64,000 bases of DNA from assembly GCA_016794585.1 (NCBI GenBank), contig JAEUJM010000047.1, forward strand, positions 62,001-126,000. Reading direction: 5' to 3'. The notes beneath the pieces are model-generated. The model did not search any database, was not told the DNA's origin, and saw only the letters and a program-made list of their open reading frames with translations. Origin of the DNA: Acidimicrobiales bacterium (GTDB lineage Bacteria > Actinomycetota > Acidimicrobiia > Acidimicrobiales > DATDAH01). Positions within the stretch are counted from its first letter, which is position 1; every line of letters begins with the position of its first letter. Below, piece after piece: positions 50,981-58,536 of this stretch. A program made the translations under genes and the position numbers.

Positions 50981-52210
50981 ATGCCCGCGGCCCTCGAGGG
51001 CCGCCGCATCGTCCTGGGCGTCACCGGGGGCATCGCCGCCTACAAGGCGGTCGAGGTCTGCCGTCGCCTGGTCGACGCGGGGGCGCACGTGAGCCCCGTC
51101 CTCACCGAGGGCGCCACCCGTTTCGTGGGCGAGGTCACCTTCTCGGCCCTGGCCTCCGAGCCCGTCCAGACGTCGCTCTGGGACGAGGCCAGCCCCATCC
51201 CGCACACCCGGCTCGGCCAGGGCGCGGACCTCATCCTGGTGGCGCCGGCCACGGCCCGTCTGCTGGCGGCCTATACGGCCGGGCTCTCCGACGACCTCCT
51301 CACGGCCACGCTGCTCGCCACCCGCGCGCCCGTGGTGGTCTGCCCGGCCATGCACACCGAGATGTGGGAGCACCCGGCGGTCCAGGACAACCTGCGCACG
51401 CTGGCCGAGCGGGGGGTCACCATCGTCCCGCCCGCCGAGGGTCGCCTGGCCGGGGGCGACGTCGGCGCCGGTCGCCTCGCCGAGCCGGAGGACATCGTCG
51501 CGGCGGTCGAGCGCCTCCTGGCCCCGCAGGACCTCGCCGGCCTCCGGGTCCTCGTCACCGCCGGCGGCACCCGTGAGCCCCTCGACCCCGTGCGATTCCT
51601 GGGCAACCGCTCGTCGGGCAAGCAGGGCCACGCGATCGCCGACGAGGCCGCGGCGCGGGGCGCCAAGGTCACCATCGTCACCACCACCGGGAGGCCCGTC
51701 GCCGCCGGGGTCGAGGCCGTGACCGTCGAGACCGCGGCGGAGATGGAGCAGGCCGTGCTCACCCGCAGCGACGCCGCCGACATCGTGGTCATGGCCGCGG
51801 CAGTGGCCGACTTCCGCCCGGCCGTCCGCCAGGATCAGAAGATCAAGAAGGCCGGCGGCACGCCCGAGATCGTCCTCGAGCCGACCCCGGACATCCTCGC
51901 CGCCCTGGGTCGGCGCAAGCGCCCCGGGCAGACCCTGGTCGGCTTCGCGGCCGAGACCCAGGACCTGCGGGCGAACGCCGGCGCCAAGCTGGCGGCCAAA
52001 GGGGCCGACCTCATCGTCGCCAACGACGTCTCCGCACCCGCGGTCGGGTTCGAACACGACACCAACCAGGTGCTAATCATGTCGGGTTCGGGAATCGAGC
52101 GGGACGTCCCTCTGAGCGACAAGCGGGCGGTCGCGCGAGCGGTGCTCGACGCCGTCGTCTCGACCCGAGACACCTCGTCTCCAGATCTTCCACCCACCCC
52201 CACCACCTAG
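50981..52210 (+). CDS. coaBC: bifunctional phosphopantothenoylcysteine decarboxylase/synthetase CoaBC
   Basis: 409 residues. The N-terminal flavoprotein CoaC domain (GVTGGIAAYKAVEV, catalytic His in SPIPHTRL, PAMHTEMWEHP) covers about 1-185. The C-terminal CoaB domain (VTAGGTREPLDPVRFLGNRSSGKQGHAIA) covers about 186-409. The substrate-loop Cys of E. coli Dfp (ACGDIGPGR) is Gly here (AGGDVGAGR), and the PAMN motif reads PAMH. Coenzyme A synthesis. Confidence 0.94.
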   Translation: MPAALEGRRIVLGVTGGIAAYKAVEVCRRLVDAGAHVSPVLTEGATRFVGEVTFSALASEPVQTSLWDEASPIPHTRLGQGADLILVAPATARLLAAYTAGLSDDLLTATLLATRAPVVVCPAMHTEMWEHPAVQDNLRTLAERGVTIVPPAEGRLAGGDVGAGRLAEPEDIVAAVERLLAPQDLAGLRVLVTAGGTREPLDPVRFLGNRSSGKQGHAIADEAAARGAKVTIVTTTGRPVAAGVEAVTVETAAEMEQAVLTRSDAADIVVMAAAVADFRPAVRQDQKIKKAGGTPEIVLEPTPDILAALGRRKRPGQTLVGFAAETQDLRANAGAKLAAKGADLIVANDVSAPAVGFEHDTNQVLIMSGSGIERDVPLSDKRAVARAVLDAVVSTRDTSSPDLPPTPTT

Positions 52211-52222
52211 GGAGCGACACAC

Positions 52223-53425
52223 GTGACCAGCTGGACCTTCACCTCGGAATCGGTCACCGAGGGGCACCCCGACAAGATGGCCGACCAGATCTCCGACGCC
52301 ATCCTCGACGCCATGCTGGCGCAGGACCCGGCCAGCCGTGTCGCCTGTGAGACCCTCGTGACCACCGGCCTCGCCGTCGTCGCCGGTGAGATCACCACCG
52401 ACGCCTACGTCGACATCCCCCGCGTCGTGCGCGAGACCATCAACGGCATCGGCTACGACCGCGAGTCGTTCGGCTACGACGGCAACACCTGCGGCGTCAT
52501 GGTGTCCATCGACGAGCAGTCCCAGGACATCGCCCAGGGCGTGGACGACTCCGAGGAGGTCCGCTCGGGCCAGTCCGGCGAGGAGGACCAGCTGGACAAG
52601 CAGGGCGCCGGCGACCAGGGGATGATGTTCGGCTACGCGTGCGACGAGACCGACGTGCTCATGCCGCTGCCCATCCACGTGGCGCACCGCATGGCCGAGC
52701 GCCTCGCCGAGGTGCGCAAGGCCGGGACCATCCCGTACCTGCGCCCCGACGGCAAGACCCAGGTCACCTTCGACTACGAGGACGGCAAGCCCGTCCGCCT
52801 GCGCACCGTGCTGGTGTCCACCCAGCACAACGACGGCATCGACCGTGACTCGATGATCCGCCCCGACCTCATCGAGCACGTGATCCGCCCCGTCATCCCC
52901 GAGCAGTTCGCGGGCGACGACTACGAGGTCTTCGTCAACCCGACCGGCCGCTTCGTCATCGGCGGCCCCGTGGGCGATGCCGGCCTCACCGGCCGCAAGA
53001 TCATCGTCGACACCTACGGCGGCATGGGTCGCCACGGCGGCGGCGCCTTCTCGGGCAAGGACCCCAGCAAGGTCGACCGCTCGGCCGCCTACGCCGCCCG
53101 CTGGGTGGCGAAGAACGTGGTCGCCTCCGGCGCCGCCACCCGCTGCGAGGTCCAGGTGGCCTACGCCATCGGTGTGGCCCACCCCATGTCGATCATGGTG
53201 GAGACCTTCGGCACCGAGACCGTGGACCGGGCCAAGATCGAGCCCGCCGTGCGCGAGGTGTTCGACCTGCGCCCCGCCGCCATCCTGCGTGACCTCGACC
53301 TGCGCCGGCCGATCTACCAGCAGACCGCGGCCTACGGGCACTTCGGTCGCTCGGGCGACGGCGACGGCTTCACCTGGGAGCGGACCGACCGGGTGGACGC
53401 CCTGAAGTCCGCCCTCGGCCTCTGA
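52223..53425 (+). CDS. metK: S-adenosylmethionine synthetase
   Basis: 400 residues from a GTG with AGGGAG 9 bases upstream. [34 protein letters not shown] and the P-loop-like [19 protein letters not shown] are conserved. It makes SAM for, among others, queA and rsmD in this window. The stop codon overlaps a CTG that opens the long in-frame extension of priA. Confidence 0.97.
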   Translation: MTSWTFTSESVTEGHPDKMADQISDAILDAMLAQDPASRVACETLVTTGLAVVAGEITTDAYVDIPRVVRETINGIGYDRESFGYDGNTCGVMVSIDEQSQDIAQGVDDSEEVRSGQSGEEDQLDKQGAGDQGMMFGYACDETDVLMPLPIHVAHRMAERLAEVRKAGTIPYLRPDGKTQVTFDYEDGKPVRLRTVLVSTQHNDGIDRDSMIRPDLIEHVIRPVIPEQFAGDDYEVFVNPTGRFVIGGPVGDAGLTGRKIIVDTYGGMGRHGGGAFSGKDPSKVDRSAAYAARWVAKNVVASGAATRCEVQVAYAIGVAHPMSIMVETFGTETVDRAKIEPAVREVFDLRPAAILRDLDLRRPIYQQTAAYGHFGRSGDGDGFTWERTDRVDALKSALGL

Positions 53426-53790
53426 CGGCCGGAGACACACCGACACCGCCCCCCGGGGCGGAACCACCGGCGCGGCGCGTCCCTCGGGGCGCGCCCGCCG
53501 CGCGCCCGGGGCTGGACGCGCTCGAGCTGGACCTGGGCCTCGAGTCGGGCGAGGCCCGGCCCGGCCCGCCGCGCCCCCGGTCGAAGCCGTCGGCCGCGGC
53601 GCCCGCCCCCGACGAGCCCGAGCTGGACCTCGGACTCGGGCCCGGTGGTGGGGCGCCGCACTCGGGCCCCGCGGGCCCCGAGGACGCGATCGAGCGTGAG
53701 AACGAGGCCGCGGGCGAGCACGAGCCCGCGGCCGACCCATCGCAGGAGGCGCTGCCGGTCGAGGCCCCACGGCCGCAGGCCGAGCATCCG
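53426..53790 (+). other. open, coding-like extension upstream of the priA start
   Basis: The 365 bases between metK and the first canonical priA start are fully open in the priA frame, with no ATG, GTG or TTG. They would encode a Pro/Ala/Glu-rich tract containing two similar units, LELDLGLESGE and PELDLGLGPGG. A CTG at 53422-53424 overlaps the metK TGA in the CTGA manner seen with ATGA and GTGA at other junctions. It is probably a translated disordered N-terminus of PriA (697 residues in all). Confidence 0.5.
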
Positions 53791-55515
53791 GTGGTGGTGC
53801 GCGTCCTGCCCGACGTGCCCGCCATCGAGCGGGAGTTCGACTACCTCGTCCCCGATCGCCTGCTCCCGCCCGCCGGGCGAGTCGAGGTCGGCGACCTGGT
53901 GCGCATCGATCTCCACGGCCGGCGGGTGGGCGGTTGGGTCACCGCGGTCGACGTCGAACCGCCCTCCGGCGTGACCCTGCGCCCCCTCGCCAAGGTGTCA
54001 GGGCGGGGCCCGAACGCCGAGATGATCGATCTGGCCGGGTGGGGGGCGTGGCGCTGGGCCGGTCGGCGGGTGCCGTTCCTACGTACGGCGTCGCCCGAAC
54101 GGGTGGTGGCCCGGATCCCGGCGGCGCCGGCGCGGGGCACGCCCGTGCCGATCGTCGCCGACGACCTCGCGCTCGACGCGTTCACCCACGAGCGCGCCGT
54201 CGTCCGCCTGCCCCCCTCCGCTGACCACTTCCCCTTCGTCCTCGCCGCGGCCGCCCAGGGCAACGCGCTGGTGCTGACGCCGGCGTTGGCGGCGGCGCGT
54301 GCGCTCGGCGTGCGCCTCCGGCGCTCCGGGGTGTCGGTGGCCCTCCTGCCCCGGGACTGGGCCGTGGCCGCCGGCGGCGCCACCGTCGTGGGCGCACGGG
54401 CGGCGGCGTGGGCACCGATGCGTGACCTCACCGCCGTCCTCGTCCTCGACGAGCACGACGAGGGCTACCAGGAGGAGCGCACGCCCACGTGGCACGCCCG
54501 GGACGTCGCCATCGAGCGCGCCCGGCGCGCCGGGGTGCCGTGCGTGCTGGTGTCGCCCTGCCCGACGCTGGAGGCCCAGGCCTGGGGCGACCTGCTCCCA
54601 CCGTCACGCCAGGCCGAGCGCTCCGGCTGGCCCGTGGTGGACGTGGTCGACCGACGCGAGGAGGATCCCGGGCGGGCCGGCCTGTACTCCCCGCTGCTCG
54701 TCGAGCGCCTTCGGGCCGGCGGGCGGGTGGTCTGCGTCCTGAACCGGGTCGGGCGGGCTCGCCTGTTGGCCTGCGTGCGCTGCGGCGAGCTGGCCCGCTG
54801 CGAGCGGTGCGGTTCGTCCACCGCCGAGGACGAGGTCGGCACCCTCACCTGTCGCCACTGCGCCTTGGAGCGCCCGACGGTGTGCCTCGCCTGCCACGCC
54901 ACGAGCTTCAAGAACCTCCGGGCGGGCATCGCCCGCGCCCGCGAGGAGCTCGAGGCGCTCGCCGGTGAGCCCGTGGTCGAGGTGAGTGCCAAGACCGCCG
55001 GGGAGGACCTGCCCACAGCACGGGTCTTCGTCGGCACCGAGGCCGTCCTCCACCAGGTGCCCGACGCCGCCGTCGTGGCCTTCCTCGACCTCGACCAGGA
55101 GCTCCTGGCCCCCCGCTATCGGGCGGCCGAGCAGGCCATGGCCCTGTTGGCCCGGGCCGCGCGCCTCCTCGGTGGTCGGGCCGACGGCGGCCGCCTCGTG
55201 CTCCAGACCCGCCTGCCCCAGCACGAAGTGGTCACCGCCGCCCTGCACGCCGACCCGGGTCGCGTGGCCACGGCCGACCGTGAGCGACGGCGGGCGTTGG
55301 CCAACCCGCCCTTCTCGGCCGCTGCCACGGTCTCGGGTGTCGCCGCCGAGGCCTACGTCGAAGCGCTGGGCACGCCGCCCGGGGTCGATGTGCTCGGCCC
55401 CCGCGACGGTGAGTGGCTGCTGCGCGCCCCCGACCACCGCACCCTCTGCGACGCCCTCTCGGCGACCCCGCGCCCGCCCGGGCGCCTCCGCCTCGCCGTC
55501 GACCCCCTCCGCTGA
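53791..55515 (+). CDS. priA: PriA-like primosome protein lacking Walker A
   Basis: 574 residues from GTG 53791, likely more upstream. The 3'-end-binding domain is at the start (VVRVLPDVPAIEREFDYLVP). In the helicase region the GxTGSGKT loop is replaced by AAAQGNALVLTPA, and motif II reads DEHDEGYQEERTP, so ATP hydrolysis is not expected. Zinc-binding Cys pairs are retained (CVRCGELARCERCGS, CRHC, CLAC). Actinobacterial PriA is known to lack helicase motifs. It still probably helps restart forks. Confidence 0.9.
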   Translation: MVVRVLPDVPAIEREFDYLVPDRLLPPAGRVEVGDLVRIDLHGRRVGGWVTAVDVEPPSGVTLRPLAKVSGRGPNAEMIDLAGWGAWRWAGRRVPFLRTASPERVVARIPAAPARGTPVPIVADDLALDAFTHERAVVRLPPSADHFPFVLAAAAQGNALVLTPALAAARALGVRLRRSGVSVALLPRDWAVAAGGATVVGARAAAWAPMRDLTAVLVLDEHDEGYQEERTPTWHARDVAIERARRAGVPCVLVSPCPTLEAQAWGDLLPPSRQAERSGWPVVDVVDRREEDPGRAGLYSPLLVERLRAGGRVVCVLNRVGRARLLACVRCGELARCERCGSSTAEDEVGTLTCRHCALERPTVCLACHATSFKNLRAGIARAREELEALAGEPVVEVSAKTAGEDLPTARVFVGTEAVLHQVPDAAVVAFLDLDQELLAPRYRAAEQAMALLARAARLLGGRADGGRLVLQTRLPQHEVVTAALHADPGRVATADRERRRALANPPFSAAATVSGVAAEAYVEALGTPPGVDVLGPRDGEWLLRAPDHRTLCDALSATPRPPGRLRLAVDPLR

Positions 55516-55522
55516 CGCTCCC

Positions 55523-55589
55523 CACCCCTCGTTCCGGGACCACCGTGGTGTCGTGGGGAGCACCAGCGTGGTCCCGGAGGGGAGGGGTG
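55523..55589. repeat. long intergenic inverted repeat between priA and rsmD
   Basis: Left arm 55523-55543 (CACCCCTC...CCGGGACCAC) pairs with right arm 55568-55589 (GTGGTCCCGG...GAGGGGTG), an imperfect stem of about 20 bp. The 24-base centre carries a smaller TGGTG/CACCA pairing. There is no T run. It could be a Rho-independent-like end without U-tract or a REP-type element. Confidence 0.65.
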
Positions 55590-55635
55590 AGGGGGCCGGT
55601 TCGACGGGGGCGCCGTCGTCCGACAGCATGCGGGC

Positions 55636-56190
55636 ATGCGCGTCGTGGCCGGCTCAGCCCGGGGGATCCGCCTCGAGGGACCACCGTCGGAGGGGACCCG
55701 CCCGATCAGCGACCGGGCCAAGGAGGCGCTGTTCAACATCTTCGGCCGCGACGTCCGCGACGCCCGCTTCCTCGACCTGTTCGCCGGCACGGGGGGCGTG
55801 GGCATCGAGGCGTTGAGCCGCGGCGCGGCCGAGGCGGTACTGGTCGAGCAGGACCGGGCCGTGGTCGACGTGATCAAGGCCAACCTGGCCAAGACCCGCC
55901 TCGCCGACCGGGCCGTGATCGAGCGGGCCGACGTGTTCGCCTGGCTCGATCGCCCGGTCAGCGCCCCGTTCGACCTGGTGTTCTCCGGGCCCCCGCAGTG
56001 GCACGACCTCTGGGGGAAGTCCCTGGCCGCGATCGACGAGCGCAGCGCCACCCTTTTGGCGGAAGGGGCCTGTGTGGTCCTCCAGCTCGATCCCCGGGAA
56101 GAGGACGACGAGCCGGAGCTGGCGCACCTCGAGCTGCTCGACGTCCGCCGCTATGGCAACGTGGCCCTGCGCTTCTACTCGGTAGCCTGA
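55636..56190 (+). CDS. rsmD: 16S rRNA (guanine966-N2)-methyltransferase RsmD
   Basis: 184 residues. MRVVAGSARG, RPISDRAKEALFN, the SAM-binding FLDLFAGTGGVGIEALSRGA and EQD are all RsmD marks. The catalytic motif, usually (D/N)PPY, reads SGPPQW, resembling the APPQY variant of some other phyla. No coaD follows, although rsmD-coaD is the common pairing elsewhere. Confidence 0.92.
   Translation: MRVVAGSARGIRLEGPPSEGTRPISDRAKEALFNIFGRDVRDARFLDLFAGTGGVGIEALSRGAAEAVLVEQDRAVVDVIKANLAKTRLADRAVIERADVFAWLDRPVSAPFDLVFSGPPQWHDLWGKSLAAIDERSATLLAEGACVVLQLDPREEDDEPELAHLELLDVRRYGNVALRFYSVA
56183..56188 (+). promoter_or_regulatory. -10 box (TAGCCT) of def, inside the end of rsmD
   Basis: TAGCCT ends 8 bases before the def ATG at 56197 and overlaps the last codons and stop of rsmD. 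Confidence 0.45.
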
Positions 56191-56196
56191 GGACGT

Positions 56197-56739
56197 ATGC
56201 CTCCCTACGCCATCCGCGTGTTCGGTGATCCCGTCCTCACCCAGCGCGCCGCCGAGGTCGACGACATCAACGGCGCCCTCGTCCGCCTCGCCGACGACAT
56301 GTTGACCACGATGTACGACGCGCCGGGCCTCGGCCTCGCCGCCCCCCAGGTGGGTGTGCAGAAGCGGCTGTTCGTCTACGACGCCGGCGACGGGCCCGCC
56401 GTCCTGGTCAACCCGGTCATCTCCGAGAGCAGCGGCGAATGGGCCTACGAGGAGGGTTGCCTGTCGGTGCCCGGGCTCTCGTGGGAGATCATCCGCCCCA
56501 AGGAGATCCACCTCACCGGCTACGACCTCGACGGCAACGAGGTCTCCTTCGAGGCCGACGAGCTGTTGTCACGCCTGTTCCAGCACGAGCTCGACCACCT
56601 CGACGGCGTGCTCCTCCTCGAGCACCTCGACGACGACCAGCGCAAGGCCGCCAAGAAGGCACTCCGCGAGGCGGCCATGGCCCGAGACGCCGCGCCGCCT
56701 CCCGCCGCGGCCTCCCGTGGCGGGCTCCGACTCTCCTGA
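56197..56739 (+). CDS. def: peptide deformylase
   Basis: 180 residues. Motif 1 is GLGLAAPQVG, motif 2 is EGCLSVPG with the metal Cys, and motif 3 is QHELDHLDG with the HExxH ligands. It removes the formyl group from nascent proteins. The Ala/Pro-rich tail is extra. It pairs with fmt, which adds the formyl group to initiator tRNA. Confidence 0.97.
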   Translation: MPPYAIRVFGDPVLTQRAAEVDDINGALVRLADDMLTTMYDAPGLGLAAPQVGVQKRLFVYDAGDGPAVLVNPVISESSGEWAYEEGCLSVPGLSWEIIRPKEIHLTGYDLDGNEVSFEADELLSRLFQHELDHLDGVLLLEHLDDDQRKAAKKALREAAMARDAAPPPAAASRGGLRLS

Positions 56740-56764
56740 GTCGCCGCCGGTCCCTGGCTCTTCC

Positions 56765-57676
56765 ATGACGCCACCGCCGATCCCGCCCGATCCACGGCGC
56801 CTCGTCTACCTCGGCACGCCGGCGTTGGCCGTGCCCCCGCTGCAGGCGCTGGTCGACGACGGCCGTGACGTCGCCCTCGTGGTCACCCGGCCCGACAAGC
56901 GGCGGGAGAGAGGCGGCGACCTCCAGCCCAGTCCGGTCAAGGCCGCGGCCCTCGAGCTGGGCATCCCCGTGAGCCACGACGTCGACGACATCCTGACCGT
57001 CGGCGCAGAGCTGGGCGTGGTCGTGGCCTTCGGCGAGATCCTGAAGGACCACGTGATCGACGCAGTCCCGCTCGTGAACCTGCACTTCTCGCTGCTGCCG
57101 CGCTGGCGGGGCGCGGCGCCGGTCGAGCGGGCCATCCTCGCCGGCGACGAGCACACCGGCGTGTGTCTCATGGAAGTCGTCTCCGAGCTCGACGCCGGCG
57201 CCGTGTACGCCCGAACCGAGTGCTGGGTGCACCCCGACGTCACCCTGGACGAGCTGCGCGACGAACTGGTCGACCTCGGCTCCTCGCTGCTGCTGGACGC
57301 CCTGGCCGAAGGCTTCGGCGAGCCCCGTCTCCAGGAGGGCGAGGTCACCTACGCCAGGAAGATCCGGCCGGAGGAGCGCGAGATCGACTGGTCCCGTCCG
57401 GCGGTCGAGATCCACCGCCAGGTGCGGGTCGGCGGGGCGTGGACGACGTACCGGGGCAAGCGCCTCAAGATCCACCGCACCCGCCTCGTCGAGTCGCCCC
57501 CGGCGCCGGCCGTGGCCGTGGGGGACGTCGAGCACGCCGGCGGCGAGGTCCTCGTCGGTGCCGGCGACGGCCCGCTCGCCGTGGTCGAGGTGCAGCCCGA
57601 GGGCAAGGGCCACCAGCCCGCCGAGGCGTGGTTCAACGGGGCCCACTGGACCGACGTCGACCGCCTCGGCCAGTGA
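56765..57676 (+). CDS. fmt: methionyl-tRNA formyltransferase
   Basis: 303 residues from ATG 56765. VYLGTPALAVPPLQAL at the N-terminus. The active site NLHFSLLPRWRGAAPVERAI carries the catalytic Asn and His. The usual GxT...D segment is ELDAGAVY, and a C-terminal OB-like tRNA domain follows. It completes the def-fmt pair. Confidence 0.96.
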   Translation: MTPPPIPPDPRRLVYLGTPALAVPPLQALVDDGRDVALVVTRPDKRRERGGDLQPSPVKAAALELGIPVSHDVDDILTVGAELGVVVAFGEILKDHVIDAVPLVNLHFSLLPRWRGAAPVERAILAGDEHTGVCLMEVVSELDAGAVYARTECWVHPDVTLDELRDELVDLGSSLLLDALAEGFGEPRLQEGEVTYARKIRPEEREIDWSRPAVEIHRQVRVGGAWTTYRGKRLKIHRTRLVESPPAPAVAVGDVEHAGGEVLVGAGDGPLAVVEVQPEGKGHQPAEAWFNGAHWTDVDRLGQ

Positions 57677-57681
57677 CCATC

Positions 57682-57733
57682 CGTTCTGGCCGCGAGATCT
57701 CGGCCGTGACAACAGAGGGTCGCGGCCAGAACG
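57682..57733. repeat. perfect 14-bp inverted repeat between fmt and mog
   Basis: CGTTCTGGCCGCGA (57682-57695) and TCGCGGCCAGAACG (57720-57733) are exact reverse complements around a 24-base centre. The left-arm edge contains GCGAGATCTCGG, a palindromic 12-mer also found after the NusB-GNAT gene at 40637-40648. There is no T run. Similar in layout to the element at 55523-55589. Confidence 0.8.
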
Positions 57734-57758
57734 TCGGATCCGGCCGGCGTGCGCGCCG

Positions 57759-57764
57759 TACGGT
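57759..57764 (+). promoter_or_regulatory. -10 box (TACGGT) of a leaderless mog promoter
   Basis: TACGGT ends 6 bases before ATG 57771. A GAGGTG lies between, which could act as a weak ribosome-binding site if transcription begins earlier. Confidence 0.45.
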
Positions 57765-57770
57765 GAGGTG

Positions 57771-58259
57771 ATGAGCTTGGAGGACGACGACGCCGCACTG
57801 CCCGCCAAGGTGCTGACGGTGTCCGACGGCGTCGTCGCCGGCACCAGGGAGGACAAGTCGGGTGATGCGCTGGCGGTGCACCTCGCCGCCCACGGCTACG
57901 AGGTGATCGAGCGCCGGGTCACCGAGGACGGCATCGAGCCCGTGGCGGCGGCGCTGCGCGACCTCACCGACGGCTTCGCCGGCCTGGTGGTCACCACCGG
58001 CGGCACCGGCTTCGGCCCCCGTGACCTCACCCCCGAGGGCACGCTCCAGGTGCTGGAGCGCGAGGCGCCCGGCCTGGCCGAGGCCATGCGTCTCGTCAGC
58101 CCCCTCGGCCGGCTCTCGCGAGCCGTCGCCGGGACGGTGGGGGAGAGCCTCGTGCTCAACACACCCGGGTCCACCAAGGGCTGCATCGAGACCCTCGACG
58201 CCGTCCTCGACGTCGTCCCTCACGCCCTCCGCCTCCTCGCCGGCCACCGCGAGCACTGA
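57771..58259 (+). CDS. mog: MogA/MoaB-type molybdenum cofactor protein
   Basis: 162 residues. MoCF-binding fold with TVSDGVVAGTREDKSGDAL, the TTGGTGFGPRDLTPE motif and the LNTPGSTKGCIET end. Mog/MoaB proteins adenylylate molybdopterin before molybdate insertion. No other moa/moe genes are in the window. It sits where many actinobacteria have rsmB and rpe between fmt and ribD. It could be either MoaB or MogA. Confidence 0.9.
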   Translation: MSLEDDDAALPAKVLTVSDGVVAGTREDKSGDALAVHLAAHGYEVIERRVTEDGIEPVAAALRDLTDGFAGLVVTTGGTGFGPRDLTPEGTLQVLEREAPGLAEAMRLVSPLGRLSRAVAGTVGESLVLNTPGSTKGCIETLDAVLDVVPHALRLLAGHREH

Positions 58260-58298
58260 CGCCCTGACCGACGGCGCCGGTAGCGTCGGGACGTCGGG

Positions 58299-58327
58299 TT
58301 GACCGAACGGTCCGGCAAAATTAGAAT
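58299..58327 (+). promoter_or_regulatory. rib operon promoter (-35 TTGACC, -10 TAGAAT)
   Basis: TTGACC (58299-58304) and TAGAAT (58322-58327) are separated by exactly 17 bases, the best sigma-70-type promoter in the window. The start would be near 58334, placing the FMN riboswitch about 16 bases into the transcript. Confidence 0.8.
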
Positions 58328-58340
58328 CGGTTCTAAATTT
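58317..58340. promoter_or_regulatory. AT-rich dyad overlapping the rib -10 box, possible operator
   Basis: TTAGAA-TCGG-TTCTAA is a perfect 6-bp inverted repeat, extending with one mismatch to 10 bp per arm (58317-58340). It covers the -10 box and the likely start site. Such AT-rich sequence stands out strongly from the surrounding GC-rich DNA. No regulator gene is adjacent, so the binding protein is unknown. Confidence 0.5.
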
Positions 58341-58349
58341 GAAGACAAC

Positions 58350-58472
58350 CCCTCGCGGGGTTTTGGGTGAAAGTCCCGACCGGCAGTACAGCCTGCGAAC
58401 CCTGGCCCTCGGGCCCGGGCCGATCCGGGGAAGTTCCGGAGCCGACGGTCACAGTCCGGATGGGAGCGAGGG
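58350..58472 (+). promoter_or_regulatory. FMN riboswitch (RFN element)
   Basis: P1 pairs CCCTCGC (58350-58356) with GCGAGGG (58466-58472). Between them are the conserved RFN blocks GGGTGAAAGTCCC, GACCGGCAGTACAGCCTGCGAACCC, GATCCGG..GTTCCGGAGCCGACGGTCACAG and TCCGGATGGGAG. It binds FMN to shut down the rib operon. The 65 bases to the ribD start lack a U-tract terminator. A CCTC at about 58489 could pair with the GAGGAG ribosome-binding site (58522-58527), suggesting translational control. Confidence 0.95.
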
Positions 58473-58536
58473 TGCCACCACGCCAGGACCTCTGGCGCGC
58501 GCACCCTTGCCTGCGCACGCTGAGGAGCACCAACGA

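Noticed and set aside
58347..58364. Stand-alone intrinsic terminator after mog
   Set aside because: The AACCCC/GGGGTT hairpin with four Ts lies downstream of the rib promoter and shares bases with riboswitch P1, so it is treated as part of the riboswitch.
58339..58536. N-terminal extension of ribD from ATG 58339
   Set aside because: It would translate the FMN riboswitch. GTG 58537 has a good ribosome-binding site and fits the family.
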